A stretch of DNA of 64,000 bases from Neolewinella xylanilytica (GTDB taxonomy: Bacteria > Bacteroidota > Bacteroidia > Chitinophagales > Saprospiraceae): positions 1,736,001 to 1,800,000 of the forward strand of contig NZ_PTJC01000006.1 of NCBI RefSeq assembly GCF_002934605.1. The letters run 5' to 3'. This document shows, one piece after another, positions 16,296 to 25,278 of the stretch. Each line of letters begins with the position of its first letter. The first letter of the stretch is position 1. Below the pieces are notes generated by a model. That model searched no databases. It was not told the DNA's origin and was given only the letters and a program-made list of their open reading frames with translations. Both the position numbers and the translations under genes were made by a program.

Positions 16296-16667
16296 CAAGC
16301 AGAGCTTACTCCCGCGGAAGAGGGCATCATGAAGCACCTCTGGAAATTGCGCCGGGCCTATATGAAAGAATTGCTCGACGACCTCCCGGAGCCCAGGCCC
16401 GCAAAGACCACCGTGGCTACGCTGCTACGTCGGATGGTAGACAAGGATCTCGTAGGCTACGAGACCCACGGTAACAGCCGGCAGTACTTCCCGAAGATTT
16501 CCAAGGAGGCGTACTTCGGGCGCCGTATTCGGGGCATGGTCAACCAATTTTTCGGCGGGTCTTCCTTCGAGTTCGCTTCCTTCCTTACGGGGCAGGCGGA
16601 ACTCTCCCGGGAAGAATTGGAAGAACTGCAGCGTATGATTAAAGACCAAATAGCGGAGACCAAATGA
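16290..16667 (+). CDS. BlaI/MecI/CopY family transcriptional repressor
   Basis: A 125-residue winged-helix repressor. The sequence runs LTPAEEGIMKHLWKLRRAYM, KTTVATLLRRMVDKDLVGYE (recognition helix and wing) and ends in a dimerisation region LSREELEELQRMIKDQIAE. In this family the repressor is cut or released when the membrane metallopeptidase partner is activated. Here the partner, an M56 peptidase, follows with an ATGA overlap. Two dyads matching the BlaI core lie over the promoter, so the operon is very likely autorepressed. No beta-lactamase gene is nearby, hence the signal is probably not, or not only, a beta-lactam. The inducer is unknown. Confidence 0.93.
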   Translation: MSQAELTPAEEGIMKHLWKLRRAYMKELLDDLPEPRPAKTTVATLLRRMVDKDLVGYETHGNSRQYFPKISKEAYFGRRIRGMVNQFFGGSSFEFASFLTGQAELSREELEELQRMIKDQIAETK

Positions 16668-18061
16668 TCACCTGGATGTACCTCGCAAAAGTGGCGGCCG
16701 CACAGGCAATATTCCTGGGCGCTTACTACGTCGTCCTCGATCGGACCTCCTTGGGTCACTTTAAGAGGTGGTACCTCCTGGCTTCGTTAGCCCTTTCGTT
16801 TCTGATACCGTATCTGCCCGTATGGCCCGCCGCAACCATGGCAAGTGTAGGCCAGGATTTTCCAGAGCCATTCGTTACGGTCCATCCGGACATTTTCATG
16901 GTCACTCCAGTTACCGAGAAGGTTTCCCGTATCAATTGGTTGGCATTCTCCCTATGGACGGTACACGGAATCGGGGTGATGTACCAGTTGGTCCGCGTAA
17001 TCTACTTTCTATTTCACGTATGCCTACGCCTTGGGCACGGCAAGCACCACTCGGCCGGTTGGATTACGGAAGTCGTGCTGCCAGACGCCACTGCTCCCCA
17101 TACTTTTCTCCGCTGGGTTTTCTACGGTCAGGCGGCCCGCCCAACACCGGCCGTTCTCGCCCACGAACACGCCCACGCACGGCAGGTGCATTCCCTCGAT
17201 CGCCTGCTGATGGCTTTGCTCTGCGCAGCCTGGTGGTGGAATCCCTTGCTTTACCGATACTCACGCTGTATGGCGCAAAACCACGAATTGCTGGCCGATC
17301 GGGCCGTAATCCTGTCGGGTCATCCGGTTGCGGACTACCAGCGACAACTACTGAACGCGTTGCGGCATACCGGCCCGGCGCTCTACCTGGCCAGTACGGC
17401 CGACTATTCCCTTACTAAAAAACGCTTCTCCATGATGCTCCAATCCAAACCCTCACCACTACGGCGCCTGAGTAGCTATACTTTCGTTTTCGGAATAACG
17501 CTCTTCGCCGCTCTTTCTCTCGGCGGGCGCACTTCGGCATCGACGGACGCGTTTTTAGCCAGTCCAACGACACTAGGTTTCCCGACTCCCTCGCCTGCGA
17601 AGATTGTAGAGTTGTTTAGCCACGATACCATATTGCCGCCACCTCCGCCTCCGGCAAGCGTCCTGGCAAATATGAAGCCCATGCGGGCCAACCCACCAAT
17701 GGATGTGGATCTGGTAGAATGGCGCGATCCCGAGGTTTTCGGAATTTGGGTGGACGGAACGCGTATTGACAATGATGCCCTCCGTGAGTTTACTGCGGAA
17801 GATTTTGCGCATCACCACAAAAGCCGACTGCTAGGTAATGCTAAGAATGCCGGCATCCACGACTATCAGGTCGATTTGTGGACGAAGAAATACTTCCACA
17901 CTATCTGGCGGCCCGTAGGCGACGGAACCTACGAATGGATTGAAAAGAAAGCCCCGACTCCGGAAGGCCCCGACACGGGTAATTACCTGCCAGCCGTGGA
18001 GAGCATGCTGTTGCACCAGGCCGGCGGCCGACCAGCCGTTCCCAAGGTCGAAGGGTGCTGA
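16664..18061 (+). CDS. M56 (BlaR1-type) membrane metallopeptidase
   Basis: A 465-residue membrane protein. N-terminal helices cover about residues 1-125; the zinc motif HEHAH lies at 167-171 (HExxH) with the third ligand region NHELLADRA at about 207-214; a further helix is around 255-275 (YTFVFGITLFAALSL). After it comes a proline-rich linker (PPPPPPP at about 325) and a roughly 130-residue extracytoplasmic tail without the penicillin-binding sensor domain of true BlaR1. It should sense an envelope signal through that tail and inactivate the BlaI repressor encoded just upstream (ATGA overlap). Such sensorless M56 proteins are frequent in Bacteroidota; the tail here is not one I recognise. 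Confidence 0.9.
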   Translation: MITWMYLAKVAAAQAIFLGAYYVVLDRTSLGHFKRWYLLASLALSFLIPYLPVWPAATMASVGQDFPEPFVTVHPDIFMVTPVTEKVSRINWLAFSLWTVHGIGVMYQLVRVIYFLFHVCLRLGHGKHHSAGWITEVVLPDATAPHTFLRWVFYGQAARPTPAVLAHEHAHARQVHSLDRLLMALLCAAWWWNPLLYRYSRCMAQNHELLADRAVILSGHPVADYQRQLLNALRHTGPALYLASTADYSLTKKRFSMMLQSKPSPLRRLSSYTFVFGITLFAALSLGGRTSASTDAFLASPTTLGFPTPSPAKIVELFSHDTILPPPPPPASVLANMKPMRANPPMDVDLVEWRDPEVFGIWVDGTRIDNDALREFTAEDFAHHHKSRLLGNAKNAGIHDYQVDLWTKKYFHTIWRPVGDGTYEWIEKKAPTPEGPDTGNYLPAVESMLLHQAGGRPAVPKVEGC

Positions 18062-18085
18062 GCTGAGCTTTTCCGCATACCTTTC

Positions 18086-19774
18086 TTAATACCCCTCCAC
18101 GTCGTCATCCGGATTCCGGGGGTCGGCCGCAGCCTGCAAGCTACCGTCGGGCAATACCCGCACGGCCTTGATGACCGCCATCGAGTTTACTTCCCGAAAC
18201 TGGTAACCGAGTTCCGTCAGACTATCCAGCACCCCGCCGGCGAGGGCATCGGTTTCGTACAGAATCTGGTCCGGCAACCACTGGTGGTGAAAGCGGGGCG
18301 CGGCTACCGCTTCGGGCAGTTCCATACCGTACTCCGCTACGTTCAGGAAAGTCTGGAGCACCGCGGTGATGATGGTCGATCCGCCGGGAGCGCCGATGAC
18401 CATGAACAGCTCGCCCTCCTTCTCCACGATGGTGGGAGTCATGCTCGACAGCATCCGCTTGCCCGGCTCGATGGCGTTGGCCTCCTTGCCTACCAGGCCG
18501 AACATATTCGGTACGCCGGGCTTGGCGCTGAAGTCGTCCATCTCGTTGTTGAGGAAGAAGCCGCCACCGTCCACCATCACCTTGCTACCGTAGTTGCCGT
18601 TGAGCGTGGTGGTGATCGAGACCGCGTTGCCGAGGCTGTCCACGATGCTGATGTGGGTAGTCTCGAAGTTCTCTTTCATGGCTACCTGTCCGGCTACGGT
18701 AGTCACGCTGGTGCCGGCAGTATCGAAGCGGAAATCCGCCATGCGCTGCCGCAGATAGGCATCATCGAGCAGGGAATCCACCGGCACGGGGTAAAATTTG
18801 GCATCCCCCAGGTATTCCGCGCGGTCGGCGTAAGCTCGCCGCATCGCTTCGGCGATCACCTGCACCGAGCGCACGCTCTGGAAACCGTAATCACCCAGCG
18901 GGTAGGGCTCCACCATTTCGGCCATTTGCGCCAGGGCTACGCCGCCGCTGCTGCTGGGAGGCATGGAAAGGAGCCGGTACCCCTTGTAGTCTTTCGTAAT
19001 CGGTTCTTTCCAGGCTGGCGCGTACGCCGCCAGGTCGTCCCGGGTGATGAGGCCGCCGCCACTTTCCATTTCGGCTACGATGAGGTCGGCCGTTTCCCCG
19101 GTGTAGAACCCGTCGCGACCGGCCTCCTGGATGCGGATGAGCGTGGCGGCCAGGTCCGGCTGCTTTACCTGCGCTCCGGCGCCCAAGGTGCTGTCGGAAA
19201 AAGGCGTGGTTTCGTTGAATTCGTTGAAGTCCGCGTGGTACCGCTTAAGGCGATCAATTTCCGATTCACTTAGGCGGTAGCCATCGCGGGCGAAGTCGAT
19301 GGCCGGCTGCAGCAGTTCGGCCCAGGGCAGGGTGCCCAGCCGTTCGTGCATGGCCGCGATGCCCGCCACCGTCCCGGGTACGCCCACCGCCAGGTGACCG
19401 CGGGTACTCAACCCTTCGGTGACGTTGCCCGCCGTATCCAGGTACATGTCGCGGCTGGCGGCGGCCGGAGCCGTTTCCCGGTAGTCCAGGGAGAGGGTTG
19501 CTCCGTCCGCGGCCCGGTAAACCAGGAAACCCCCGCCGCCGATGTTGCCGGCGCGGGGAAAGACCACCGCCATGGCAAACTGCATGGCCACCGCGGCATC
19601 GATGGCGTTGCCCCCCCGACGTAGTACCTCTACCGCCGTACGCGTAGCCAGGGGATGGGGACCCGCGACGGCCGCCGTGGTAAAGGTGGCGGACTTCTGT
19701 GCTTCGTAGTCGACTTTAGGTTCCGAGCGACAACCGACTAGTAATAAGCAAAGTAGAAAGTATAGCTGCTTCAT
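18086..19774 (-). CDS. ggt: Gamma-glutamyltransferase (glutathione hydrolase), lipoprotein
   Basis: A 562-residue Ntn-hydrolase that removes or transfers gamma-glutamyl groups from glutathione and similar compounds in the periplasm. The start MKQLYFLLCLLLVGC gives a lipoprotein signal with the lipid-bearing C15. The large subunit has ATRTAVEVLRRGGNAIDAAVA and the glutamate-binding arginine in SLDYRETAP; autoproteolysis should occur before T372 in NFETTHISIVD, the nucleophile of the small subunit. GGFFLNNEMDDFS and the PGKRMLSSMTPTIV loop complete the active site. It is divergent from the CtlX-type gene at 19915. Confidence 0.95.
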   Translation of the reverse strand: MKQLYFLLCLLLVGCRSEPKVDYEAQKSATFTTAAVAGPHPLATRTAVEVLRRGGNAIDAAVAMQFAMAVVFPRAGNIGGGGFLVYRAADGATLSLDYRETAPAAASRDMYLDTAGNVTEGLSTRGHLAVGVPGTVAGIAAMHERLGTLPWAELLQPAIDFARDGYRLSESEIDRLKRYHADFNEFNETTPFSDSTLGAGAQVKQPDLAATLIRIQEAGRDGFYTGETADLIVAEMESGGGLITRDDLAAYAPAWKEPITKDYKGYRLLSMPPSSSGGVALAQMAEMVEPYPLGDYGFQSVRSVQVIAEAMRRAYADRAEYLGDAKFYPVPVDSLLDDAYLRQRMADFRFDTAGTSVTTVAGQVAMKENFETTHISIVDSLGNAVSITTTLNGNYGSKVMVDGGGFFLNNEMDDFSAKPGVPNMFGLVGKEANAIEPGKRMLSSMTPTIVEKEGELFMVIGAPGGSTIITAVLQTFLNVAEYGMELPEAVAAPRFHHQWLPDQILYETDALAGGVLDSLTELGYQFREVNSMAVIKAVRVLPDGSLQAAADPRNPDDDVEGY

Positions 19775-19914
19775 TTTTCGGGGTGTAGTGGGTGAGGGAT
19801 GGGCGAGCACGTCTCGCCGGCCAGCGGAAGACTGCTCCCACAATGTAATGAAGCAACCGTCGATTTCGCTACTAGCGGAATAGGTTGCAACTTCGCCTTA
19901 CCTAACCTTACGAC

Positions 19915-20838
19915 ATGCAAACCACCAATCACCTGCTGCTGGTACGCCCCGCTAATTTTGCCCGCGCCAGCGAAACCGTGGCGGACAATTCTTTCCAGGA
20001 ACCCGTCTCCAACGAAAGCTTCCGCGAGATCGGCCGGCGGGCCATTGCGGAGTTCGACCATTTCGTCGGTCTGCTGAACCGCGTGGGCGTAACCACCCAC
20101 GTTTTCGAAGACCAACCCGAGCCCGTCAAACCGGACGCCGTGTTTCCGAACAACTGGTTCTCCACTCACGAAAACGGTACGATCATCACGTACCCTAGCT
20201 TCTGGCCCCAGCGGCGGCTCGAACGCCGGGAGGATATCCTCACGTACTTTCGGGACAACTTCGATGTGACTCAGCATCTAGATCTATCGGTGTGGGAGGC
20301 GGAAGATTTGTTTCTGGAATCCACGGGTTCGGTATTACTCGACCGACGCGCCCGCGTGGCCTACGCCTGTCTGAGCCAACGCTGTAGCCCGGAAGCCCTG
20401 CACCGCTGGTGCGAGCTCATGGAGTACCAACCGATCACCTTCCATGGCCACGATGCGCGGGGAGAAGTGATCTACCATACCAACGTGATGATGGCTATCG
20501 GTACGAAAGACGTCCTGATCTGCCTGGATGCCATCCGCGACGAAGCCGAACGGGCGAAGGTGCGGGAAAGCCTCGCCCTGAGTGGCAAACGCATCATCGG
20601 CCTGTCGCTAGAGCAGATCGATCACTTCGCCGGCAATGCCCTGGAAGCCGTCACGCCGGAGGGGCCGGTGTGGATCATGTCCTCCGCCGCTTTTCACAGC
20701 CTGGACGAAATCCAGCGGCAGGCTCTGGTCGAACCGGAAGGGATGCGGATCGTCCACGCGGCCTTGGAAACCATCGAACGCTACGGCGGTGGTAGTGCCC
20801 GCTGTATGCTGGGGGAGATCTTCCTTAACCAATCTTAA
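19915..20838 (+). CDS. Amidinotransferase-fold hydrolase of the CtlX type (citrulline/arginine deiminase-related)
   Basis: A 307-residue protein of the guanidino-modifying superfamily. The start HLLLVRPANFARASETV, AVFPNNWFSTHENGTIITYP, LESTGSVLLDRRARVAYACLS and YHTNVMMAIGTKDVLICLD are the blocks of CtlX (citrulline utilisation hydrolase), and the catalytic cysteine is C297 in SARCMLGEIF near the C terminus, where the superfamily has it. Family knowledge suggests hydrolysis of citrulline, arginine or a related ureido/guanidino compound. No other arginine or citrulline gene is next to it, so the pathway is not established. It is divergent from ggt and followed after 69 bases by a lipoprotein gene. 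Confidence 0.85.
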   Translation: MQTTNHLLLVRPANFARASETVADNSFQEPVSNESFREIGRRAIAEFDHFVGLLNRVGVTTHVFEDQPEPVKPDAVFPNNWFSTHENGTIITYPSFWPQRRLERREDILTYFRDNFDVTQHLDLSVWEAEDLFLESTGSVLLDRRARVAYACLSQRCSPEALHRWCELMEYQPITFHGHDARGEVIYHTNVMMAIGTKDVLICLDAIRDEAERAKVRESLALSGKRIIGLSLEQIDHFAGNALEAVTPEGPVWIMSSAAFHSLDEIQRQALVEPEGMRIVHAALETIERYGGGSARCMLGEIFLNQS

Positions 20839-20907
20839 GCGGGTTTAACTAAGCGTTATCACACAATGTAGGAGCTCTAGCCGTAGTTTCGTAACAAATG
20901 AGACGAC

Positions 20908-22101
20908 ATGAAAGCCCCGCAGATACCGCTAATTTTGCTAGTGGTGGGTGCCCTGGTTCTGAGCGCCCCCGGATGTAAATCCGTCGACAATCTCGTAGAA
21001 AGTGGCAACTACGAGCAGGCGATTTCTCTGGCTCAGCGCAAGCTGACCGGCAAGGACAAGAAAAATCCCAAGTTCGTAGCCGCCCTCGAGCAGGCCGTTA
21101 ATCGCGCAAACGAGCGTGACATGGAGCGCGCCGAGTTCATGCAGCAGAAGAATGGCACCGACTGGACGCGTGTCCATGCCATCTACGATAACATCAAGCG
21201 CCGCCAGGATGCCCTGCGGCCCCTGCTCCCCCTCTATGATAAAAACGGGCGCAAGGCTACCTTCCGCTTCGTTCGCGCCGAGGAACTCGTGGTAGACGCC
21301 GAGGATCGGGCCGCCGACCAGCTCTACGCGGAAGCCGTCAGGCTACTAGCGGCGGGCCGTAGCGGCGACAAGGCCGCCGCCCGGGAAGCCTGGAGCACCT
21401 TCGAAACCGTGGAGCGCTACCGCCCGGACCATTTGGACAGTCGACAGCTCGCCCTGGAAGCCGAAGCGCTCGGCCGCGTGTACGTAGCCGTGGAATTAGC
21501 TAACGAAAGCCAGGCCTTCCTGCCGCGGGGCTTCGAGGAAGAACTGCTCCGCATCCAAACCGCCCAAATGGACGATCGCTGGCATGTCTACAATTTGAGC
21601 CCGGCCGACGACGGTACCTACGATTACCGGGCCCGCCTGGTGATCCGTGACATCGACGTCAGCCCGGAGCGGTTATCCGAGCGGTCCTACACCGAAGAAA
21701 AGGAAGTCACGGACGGGGAAGAATACGTGCTGGATGACAAGGGGAACGTAGCCAAAGATTCCTTAGGTAACGACATCAAGCAACCGAGGATCGTCCGGGT
21801 GAGTGCACGCGTCGTGGAAGTATTACAGCAAAAAACGGCCATCGTTTCCGGTAGCATGCAACTCTACGACGTCCGTCAGGGCAGGGTAGTGGACGACGAG
21901 GAGCTTACCGCGGAAGCCCGCTTTGAAAACTACGCCAGTACGTTCAACGGGGACAAGCGCGCACTTTCCCGGGAATCCCGCCAACGGATCGGCAACACCC
22001 CCCGGCAGTTTCCCTCCGACGAGCAGCTGGTGCTCGACGCCGCCAGTGTACTCAAGCCCATTCTACAGCAACGGCTTGCGGATAGCCGCAAGCTGATATG
22101 A
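20908..22101 (+). CDS. Lipoprotein with helical repeat-like N-terminal half, function unknown
   Basis: A 397-residue protein with a signal peptide ending in LSAPGC, so probably lipid anchored. The next 180 residues look helical and repetitive (NYEQAISLAQRKLTGKDK, LYAEAVRLLAAGRSGD, AREAWSTFETVERYRPD), like TPR-type packing; the remainder appears beta-rich with VIRDIDVSPERL and VSARVVEVLQQKTAIVSGSMQLYD. I do not recognise a named family, although similar two-part lipoproteins are common in Bacteroidota. A role in envelope assembly is possible but not shown. It is transcribed alone, followed by the convergent peptidase gene with 28 bases between stops. Confidence 0.85.
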   Translation: MKAPQIPLILLVVGALVLSAPGCKSVDNLVESGNYEQAISLAQRKLTGKDKKNPKFVAALEQAVNRANERDMERAEFMQQKNGTDWTRVHAIYDNIKRRQDALRPLLPLYDKNGRKATFRFVRAEELVVDAEDRAADQLYAEAVRLLAAGRSGDKAAAREAWSTFETVERYRPDHLDSRQLALEAEALGRVYVAVELANESQAFLPRGFEEELLRIQTAQMDDRWHVYNLSPADDGTYDYRARLVIRDIDVSPERLSERSYTEEKEVTDGEEYVLDDKGNVAKDSLGNDIKQPRIVRVSARVVEVLQQKTAIVSGSMQLYDVRQGRVVDDEELTAEARFENYASTFNGDKRALSRESRQRIGNTPRQFPSDEQLVLDAASVLKPILQQRLADSRKLI

Positions 22102-22129
22102 GTTCGACGAACTTAGTCGTCATTTCCCG

Positions 22130-24202
22130 TTATTTGCCCTCACTCCGGAGATTCCGGAGGGGGGCTTTTCGTTCTACGAGCCCCGCCCGGTCCAGCACCC
22201 AAGCGTAGTCCCGCGCCGTCTCCCGCATCTGCTCGAAGCGCCCGGACGCGCCCCCGTGACCGGCCTCCATATTCGTGTGGAAGAGGATGTCGTTATCGTC
22301 GGTTTTCAGTTCGCGGAGCCGGGCCACCCACTTAGCGGGTTCCCAGTACTGTACCTGGCTATCGTGGTAGCCGGTGGTGACCAGCATCGGCGGATAGGCC
22401 TGGGCGGTAACCTGGTCTAGCGGACTGTAGCTTTTGATGTAGTGGTAATATTCCTCTTCGTTGGGGTTCCCCCACTCATCGTATTCGCCGGTGGTAAGGG
22501 GAATGCTGTCGTCGAGCATGGTGGTAACCACGTCTACGAAGGGTACCTGGGCTACGATCCCCGCCCACAGGTCCGGCTGCATATTAGCCACGGCGCCCAT
22601 CAGGAGGCCGCCGGCGCTGCCGCCCATGGCGTACAGGCAGTCGGGGGAAGTGTACTGCTGTGCTACCAGCCACTTGCCGGCGTCGATGAAGTCGGTGAAG
22701 GTGTTCTTTTTCTTCAGCAGCTTGCCCTCCTCGTACCAGCGTCGGCCCATTTCTTCCCCGCCGCGGATATGGGCGATCACGAAGATCATGCCGCGGTCCA
22801 GCAGACTAAGTCGGGTGATGCTGAAGCTCGGGTCCAGACTATGGCCGTAGCTACCGTAGGCATACAATAGCAGCGGCGCGGAACCGTCTTTTGGCGTGCC
22901 CTTACGGTACACGATGCTCAGGGGCACCTGCGTGCCGTCCCGCGCCCCGGCGAAGGCGCGCTGGCTTTCATAGTTCTCCGGGTCGAAGTCGCCCAGCACT
23001 GGCTGTTGTTTTAAGAGGGTTTGCTCCCGCGTCCGCATATCGTAGTCGAAGGTGCTCGGCGGGGTGGTCATGCTTTGGTAGCCGAAGCGGACCACCTCGC
23101 TTTCGATGTCGGGATTAACGCTGGTGTAGGCCATATAGGCCTCGTCCTGGAAATCGATGTAATGCTCTTCCCCCTCGAAGGGGCGGATGCGCAGCTTATT
23201 CAGGCCCCGGTCGCGTTCGCTCACCACCAGGAAGTCCCGGAAGACGTCGATACCTTCCAGCAGGACGTGGTCCCGGTTGGGAATCACGGTTTTCCAGTGT
23301 TCCTTTCCGGTAGCGTCTTCCGGGGTCACCATCAGCTGGAAGTTTTCAGCATTGAGATTGGTGAGGACATAAAAGCGGTCGTCGATGTGCTCGATCGCGT
23401 ACTCCAGTTTGCGTTCCCGCGGCTGAAAGATGCGGGCTTCGCCAAGGGGGTTATCCGCTTCCAGCAAGCGATATTCGGTGCTCACGGTCTGGGCCGATCC
23501 GATGATGATATATTTCCGCGATTTACTGCGGTAGACGTAGGCGCGGAAGGTTTCGTCGGTTTCTTCGTAGACGACCACGTCATCCTGGGGAGCGGTACCG
23601 AGTTCGTGGCGCATGATTTTGTAGGGGCGCAGGGCCTCGTCCTTTACGGAGTAGAAGATATACTTTCCATCGGCGCTCCAGACGCTGCCGCCGGTGGTGT
23701 TGGGTATCTGATCGGGCAGGTTCTGTCCGGTTAGCATATCCTTGATGTGGATCGTATAGATGCGCCGGCTGATCGTATCCTCCCCGTAGGTCACGTAGCG
23801 GTTGTCGTCGCTGACGGCCATGCCCCCGATGTGGTAGTAGTCGTAGGGTTCGGCCATCTCATTGACGTCGAACATCAACTGATCCTCGCTCTCCTCCACC
23901 GGCCGGCGGAAGTAGCGGGGGTATTGATCGCCCTTTTCATACTTGGTCAGGTATACGTAGCCACGGTTGGTGTAGGGTACGCTGCTGTCGTCTTCCTTCA
24001 CCCGCCCCTTCATTTCCTGGAAAAGGTCTTCCCGGAACTGCTTCAGGTGGGCCATCTTGTCCTCGAAGTAGGCGTTTTCCGCTTCCAGGTGGGCGATGAC
24101 TTCGGGACTGTCCCGCTCGTTCATCCAGTAGTAGTCGTCGGAGCGGGTATCGCCGTGCAGTAGTAGTTCTTTCTTGACTTTACGGGCCTTCGGTGGGGTC
24201 AT
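22130..24202 (-). CDS. Oligopeptidase B-type serine peptidase, family S9A
   Basis: A 690-residue prolyl-oligopeptidase-family enzyme. The N-terminal beta-propeller begins HGDTRSDDYYWMNERDSPEV and includes the ILFHT- and WSADGKYIFYS-like blades; the C-terminal alpha/beta hydrolase carries HIRGGEEMGRRWYEEGKLL, the serine nucleophile in YAMGGSAGGLLMG, the aspartate in TGYHDSQVQYWEP and the histidine in EAGHGGASGRF. The HIRGG and GGSAGG blocks are typical of oligopeptidase B, which cuts short peptides after basic residues. No signal peptide is seen, so it is cytoplasmic. The start MTPPKARKVKKELL is preferred; the open frame extends upstream without similarity. Copies c and h of the dispersed GC motif lie upstream of it. 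Confidence 0.94.
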   Translation of the reverse strand: MTPPKARKVKKELLLHGDTRSDDYYWMNERDSPEVIAHLEAENAYFEDKMAHLKQFREDLFQEMKGRVKEDDSSVPYTNRGYVYLTKYEKGDQYPRYFRRPVEESEDQLMFDVNEMAEPYDYYHIGGMAVSDDNRYVTYGEDTISRRIYTIHIKDMLTGQNLPDQIPNTTGGSVWSADGKYIFYSVKDEALRPYKIMRHELGTAPQDDVVVYEETDETFRAYVYRSKSRKYIIIGSAQTVSTEYRLLEADNPLGEARIFQPRERKLEYAIEHIDDRFYVLTNLNAENFQLMVTPEDATGKEHWKTVIPNRDHVLLEGIDVFRDFLVVSERDRGLNKLRIRPFEGEEHYIDFQDEAYMAYTSVNPDIESEVVRFGYQSMTTPPSTFDYDMRTREQTLLKQQPVLGDFDPENYESQRAFAGARDGTQVPLSIVYRKGTPKDGSAPLLLYAYGSYGHSLDPSFSITRLSLLDRGMIFVIAHIRGGEEMGRRWYEEGKLLKKKNTFTDFIDAGKWLVAQQYTSPDCLYAMGGSAGGLLMGAVANMQPDLWAGIVAQVPFVDVVTTMLDDSIPLTTGEYDEWGNPNEEEYYHYIKSYSPLDQVTAQAYPPMLVTTGYHDSQVQYWEPAKWVARLRELKTDDNDILFHTNMEAGHGGASGRFEQMRETARDYAWVLDRAGLVERKAPLRNLRSEGK

Positions 24203-24215
24203 ATGCTGTTTTTTT

Positions 24216-24235
24216 CTGCGGCGGAGCGCGGGTGC
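24216..24235 (+). repeat. Dispersed GC-rich intergenic motif, copy c
   Basis: From 24218 it reads GCGGCGGAGCGCGGGTGC, 18 consecutive matches to the consensus. It lies 13 bases upstream of the S9A peptidase start, opposite in orientation to copy h in the same gap. Confidence 0.7.
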
Positions 24236-24389
24236 AAAGTAACGCAGCCAACCGATAGCGGTTGACCGAACGACGAACGGATTAGGCCCTCCAGACTGCA
24301 GCGCAGTCAAACCCGTTGACCCCGCGAAGCATTCGCGGGACCAGCCAGGTCTAAAGTTCAGAAAACCACCACCATCCGAAAACCCGCCT

Positions 24390-24409
24390 GCACCAGCGCT
24401 CCGCCGCCC
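24390..24409 (-). repeat. Dispersed GC-rich intergenic motif, copy h
   Basis: Minus strand reads GGGCGGCGGAGCGCTGGTGC, 19 of 20 matches. It begins at the last base of the UbiA gene stop codon and faces copy c across the intergenic region. Confidence 0.7.
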
Positions 24410-25269
24410 TATCCAAACACCGCAAAGATCCCGTACTCCAAAAAGAACAGCATCCAGACCCCCTGATAAAAGCGACCGATCGAGGTCTGATCATCCAGAT
24501 CCAGCCTGCGGCCAAGGTATTCAAAACCCGCAAGCAGCGCCAACTGGCCCAAAGCAATACCGAGATGATCGATTCGCCAGGCGAATATGCCGACACCGAG
24601 CAACGTAGCACGAAAAACGAAGGCACCGACCAGGAACACCCAGCGGCGGTCCTTCACCAGCGACAGCGTGCGGATGCCATGGGCCGCGTCGCCTTCCGTA
24701 TCGGGCAAGTCCTTGAACCAGGCGATAACGATACCAAAGGTGAAAATGGCGATGGTAAGCAGCCACACGGTCGTAGGAACGACCGGGTTTTCCCCCAGCC
24801 ACCAACGGAAGTGGAGGTAGAGCAGCAGGTTTACGATCAACCCCCGCACTACGATGATGCAGAAGGCCGCCCAGAAATGAAAGCGTTTGAGCCGGATGGG
24901 CGGTACGCTGTAGGCCGTCCCGATCAGGATGCTGGCGATCACGGTAGCGGGGAGGAAGGGCATGTACAGGAAACACGTAGCGACGGCGAGGATGAGCGCC
25001 AAGCCGACGATCGCGTAGCCGGTCGTGATGGAGTAGGCCCCGCTGGCCAGTGGTAGGTAGGGTTTGTTGATGCGGTCTATTTCTACGTCCGTCAGCTGAT
25101 TAAGCCCGGTGATGTAAACGTTCGCACAAAGGCAGCTGAAGAGCGTGATCCCGAAAAGGGCCCAGTTGCTGGTATCCAGGTGCCGGGCCGCCATGAGGTA
25201 CAAAGCGAGTAGCGACACGGTGGTGCCGATCAGGGTATGGGCGCGGGAGAAGCGGAGAAACGTGATCAT
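24409..25269 (-). CDS. UbiA-superfamily prenyltransferase resembling homogentisate phytyltransferase
   Basis: A 286-residue integral membrane prenyltransferase with about eight helices. The first aspartate-rich motif NQLTDVEID (residues 57-65) followed by RINKPYLPLASG, and the second KDLPDTEGD (186-194), are the pattern of homogentisate phytyl/solanesyl transferases, rather than of MenA or UbiA proper. Such enzymes attach a prenyl chain to an aromatic ring with release of pyrophosphate. No homogentisate or quinone gene is adjacent; the gene upstream, nine bases away, encodes RidA. The acceptor is therefore open: it could be a quinone, a tocopherol-like compound or another lipid. Confidence 0.87.
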   Translation of the reverse strand: MITFLRFSRAHTLIGTTVSLLALYLMAARHLDTSNWALFGITLFSCLCANVYITGLNQLTDVEIDRINKPYLPLASGAYSITTGYAIVGLALILAVATCFLYMPFLPATVIASILIGTAYSVPPIRLKRFHFWAAFCIIVVRGLIVNLLLYLHFRWWLGENPVVPTTVWLLTIAIFTFGIVIAWFKDLPDTEGDAAHGIRTLSLVKDRRWVFLVGAFVFRATLLGVGIFAWRIDHLGIALGQLALLAGFEYLGRRLDLDDQTSIGRFYQGVWMLFFLEYGIFAVFG

Positions 25270-25278
25270 CGCTGGGCG

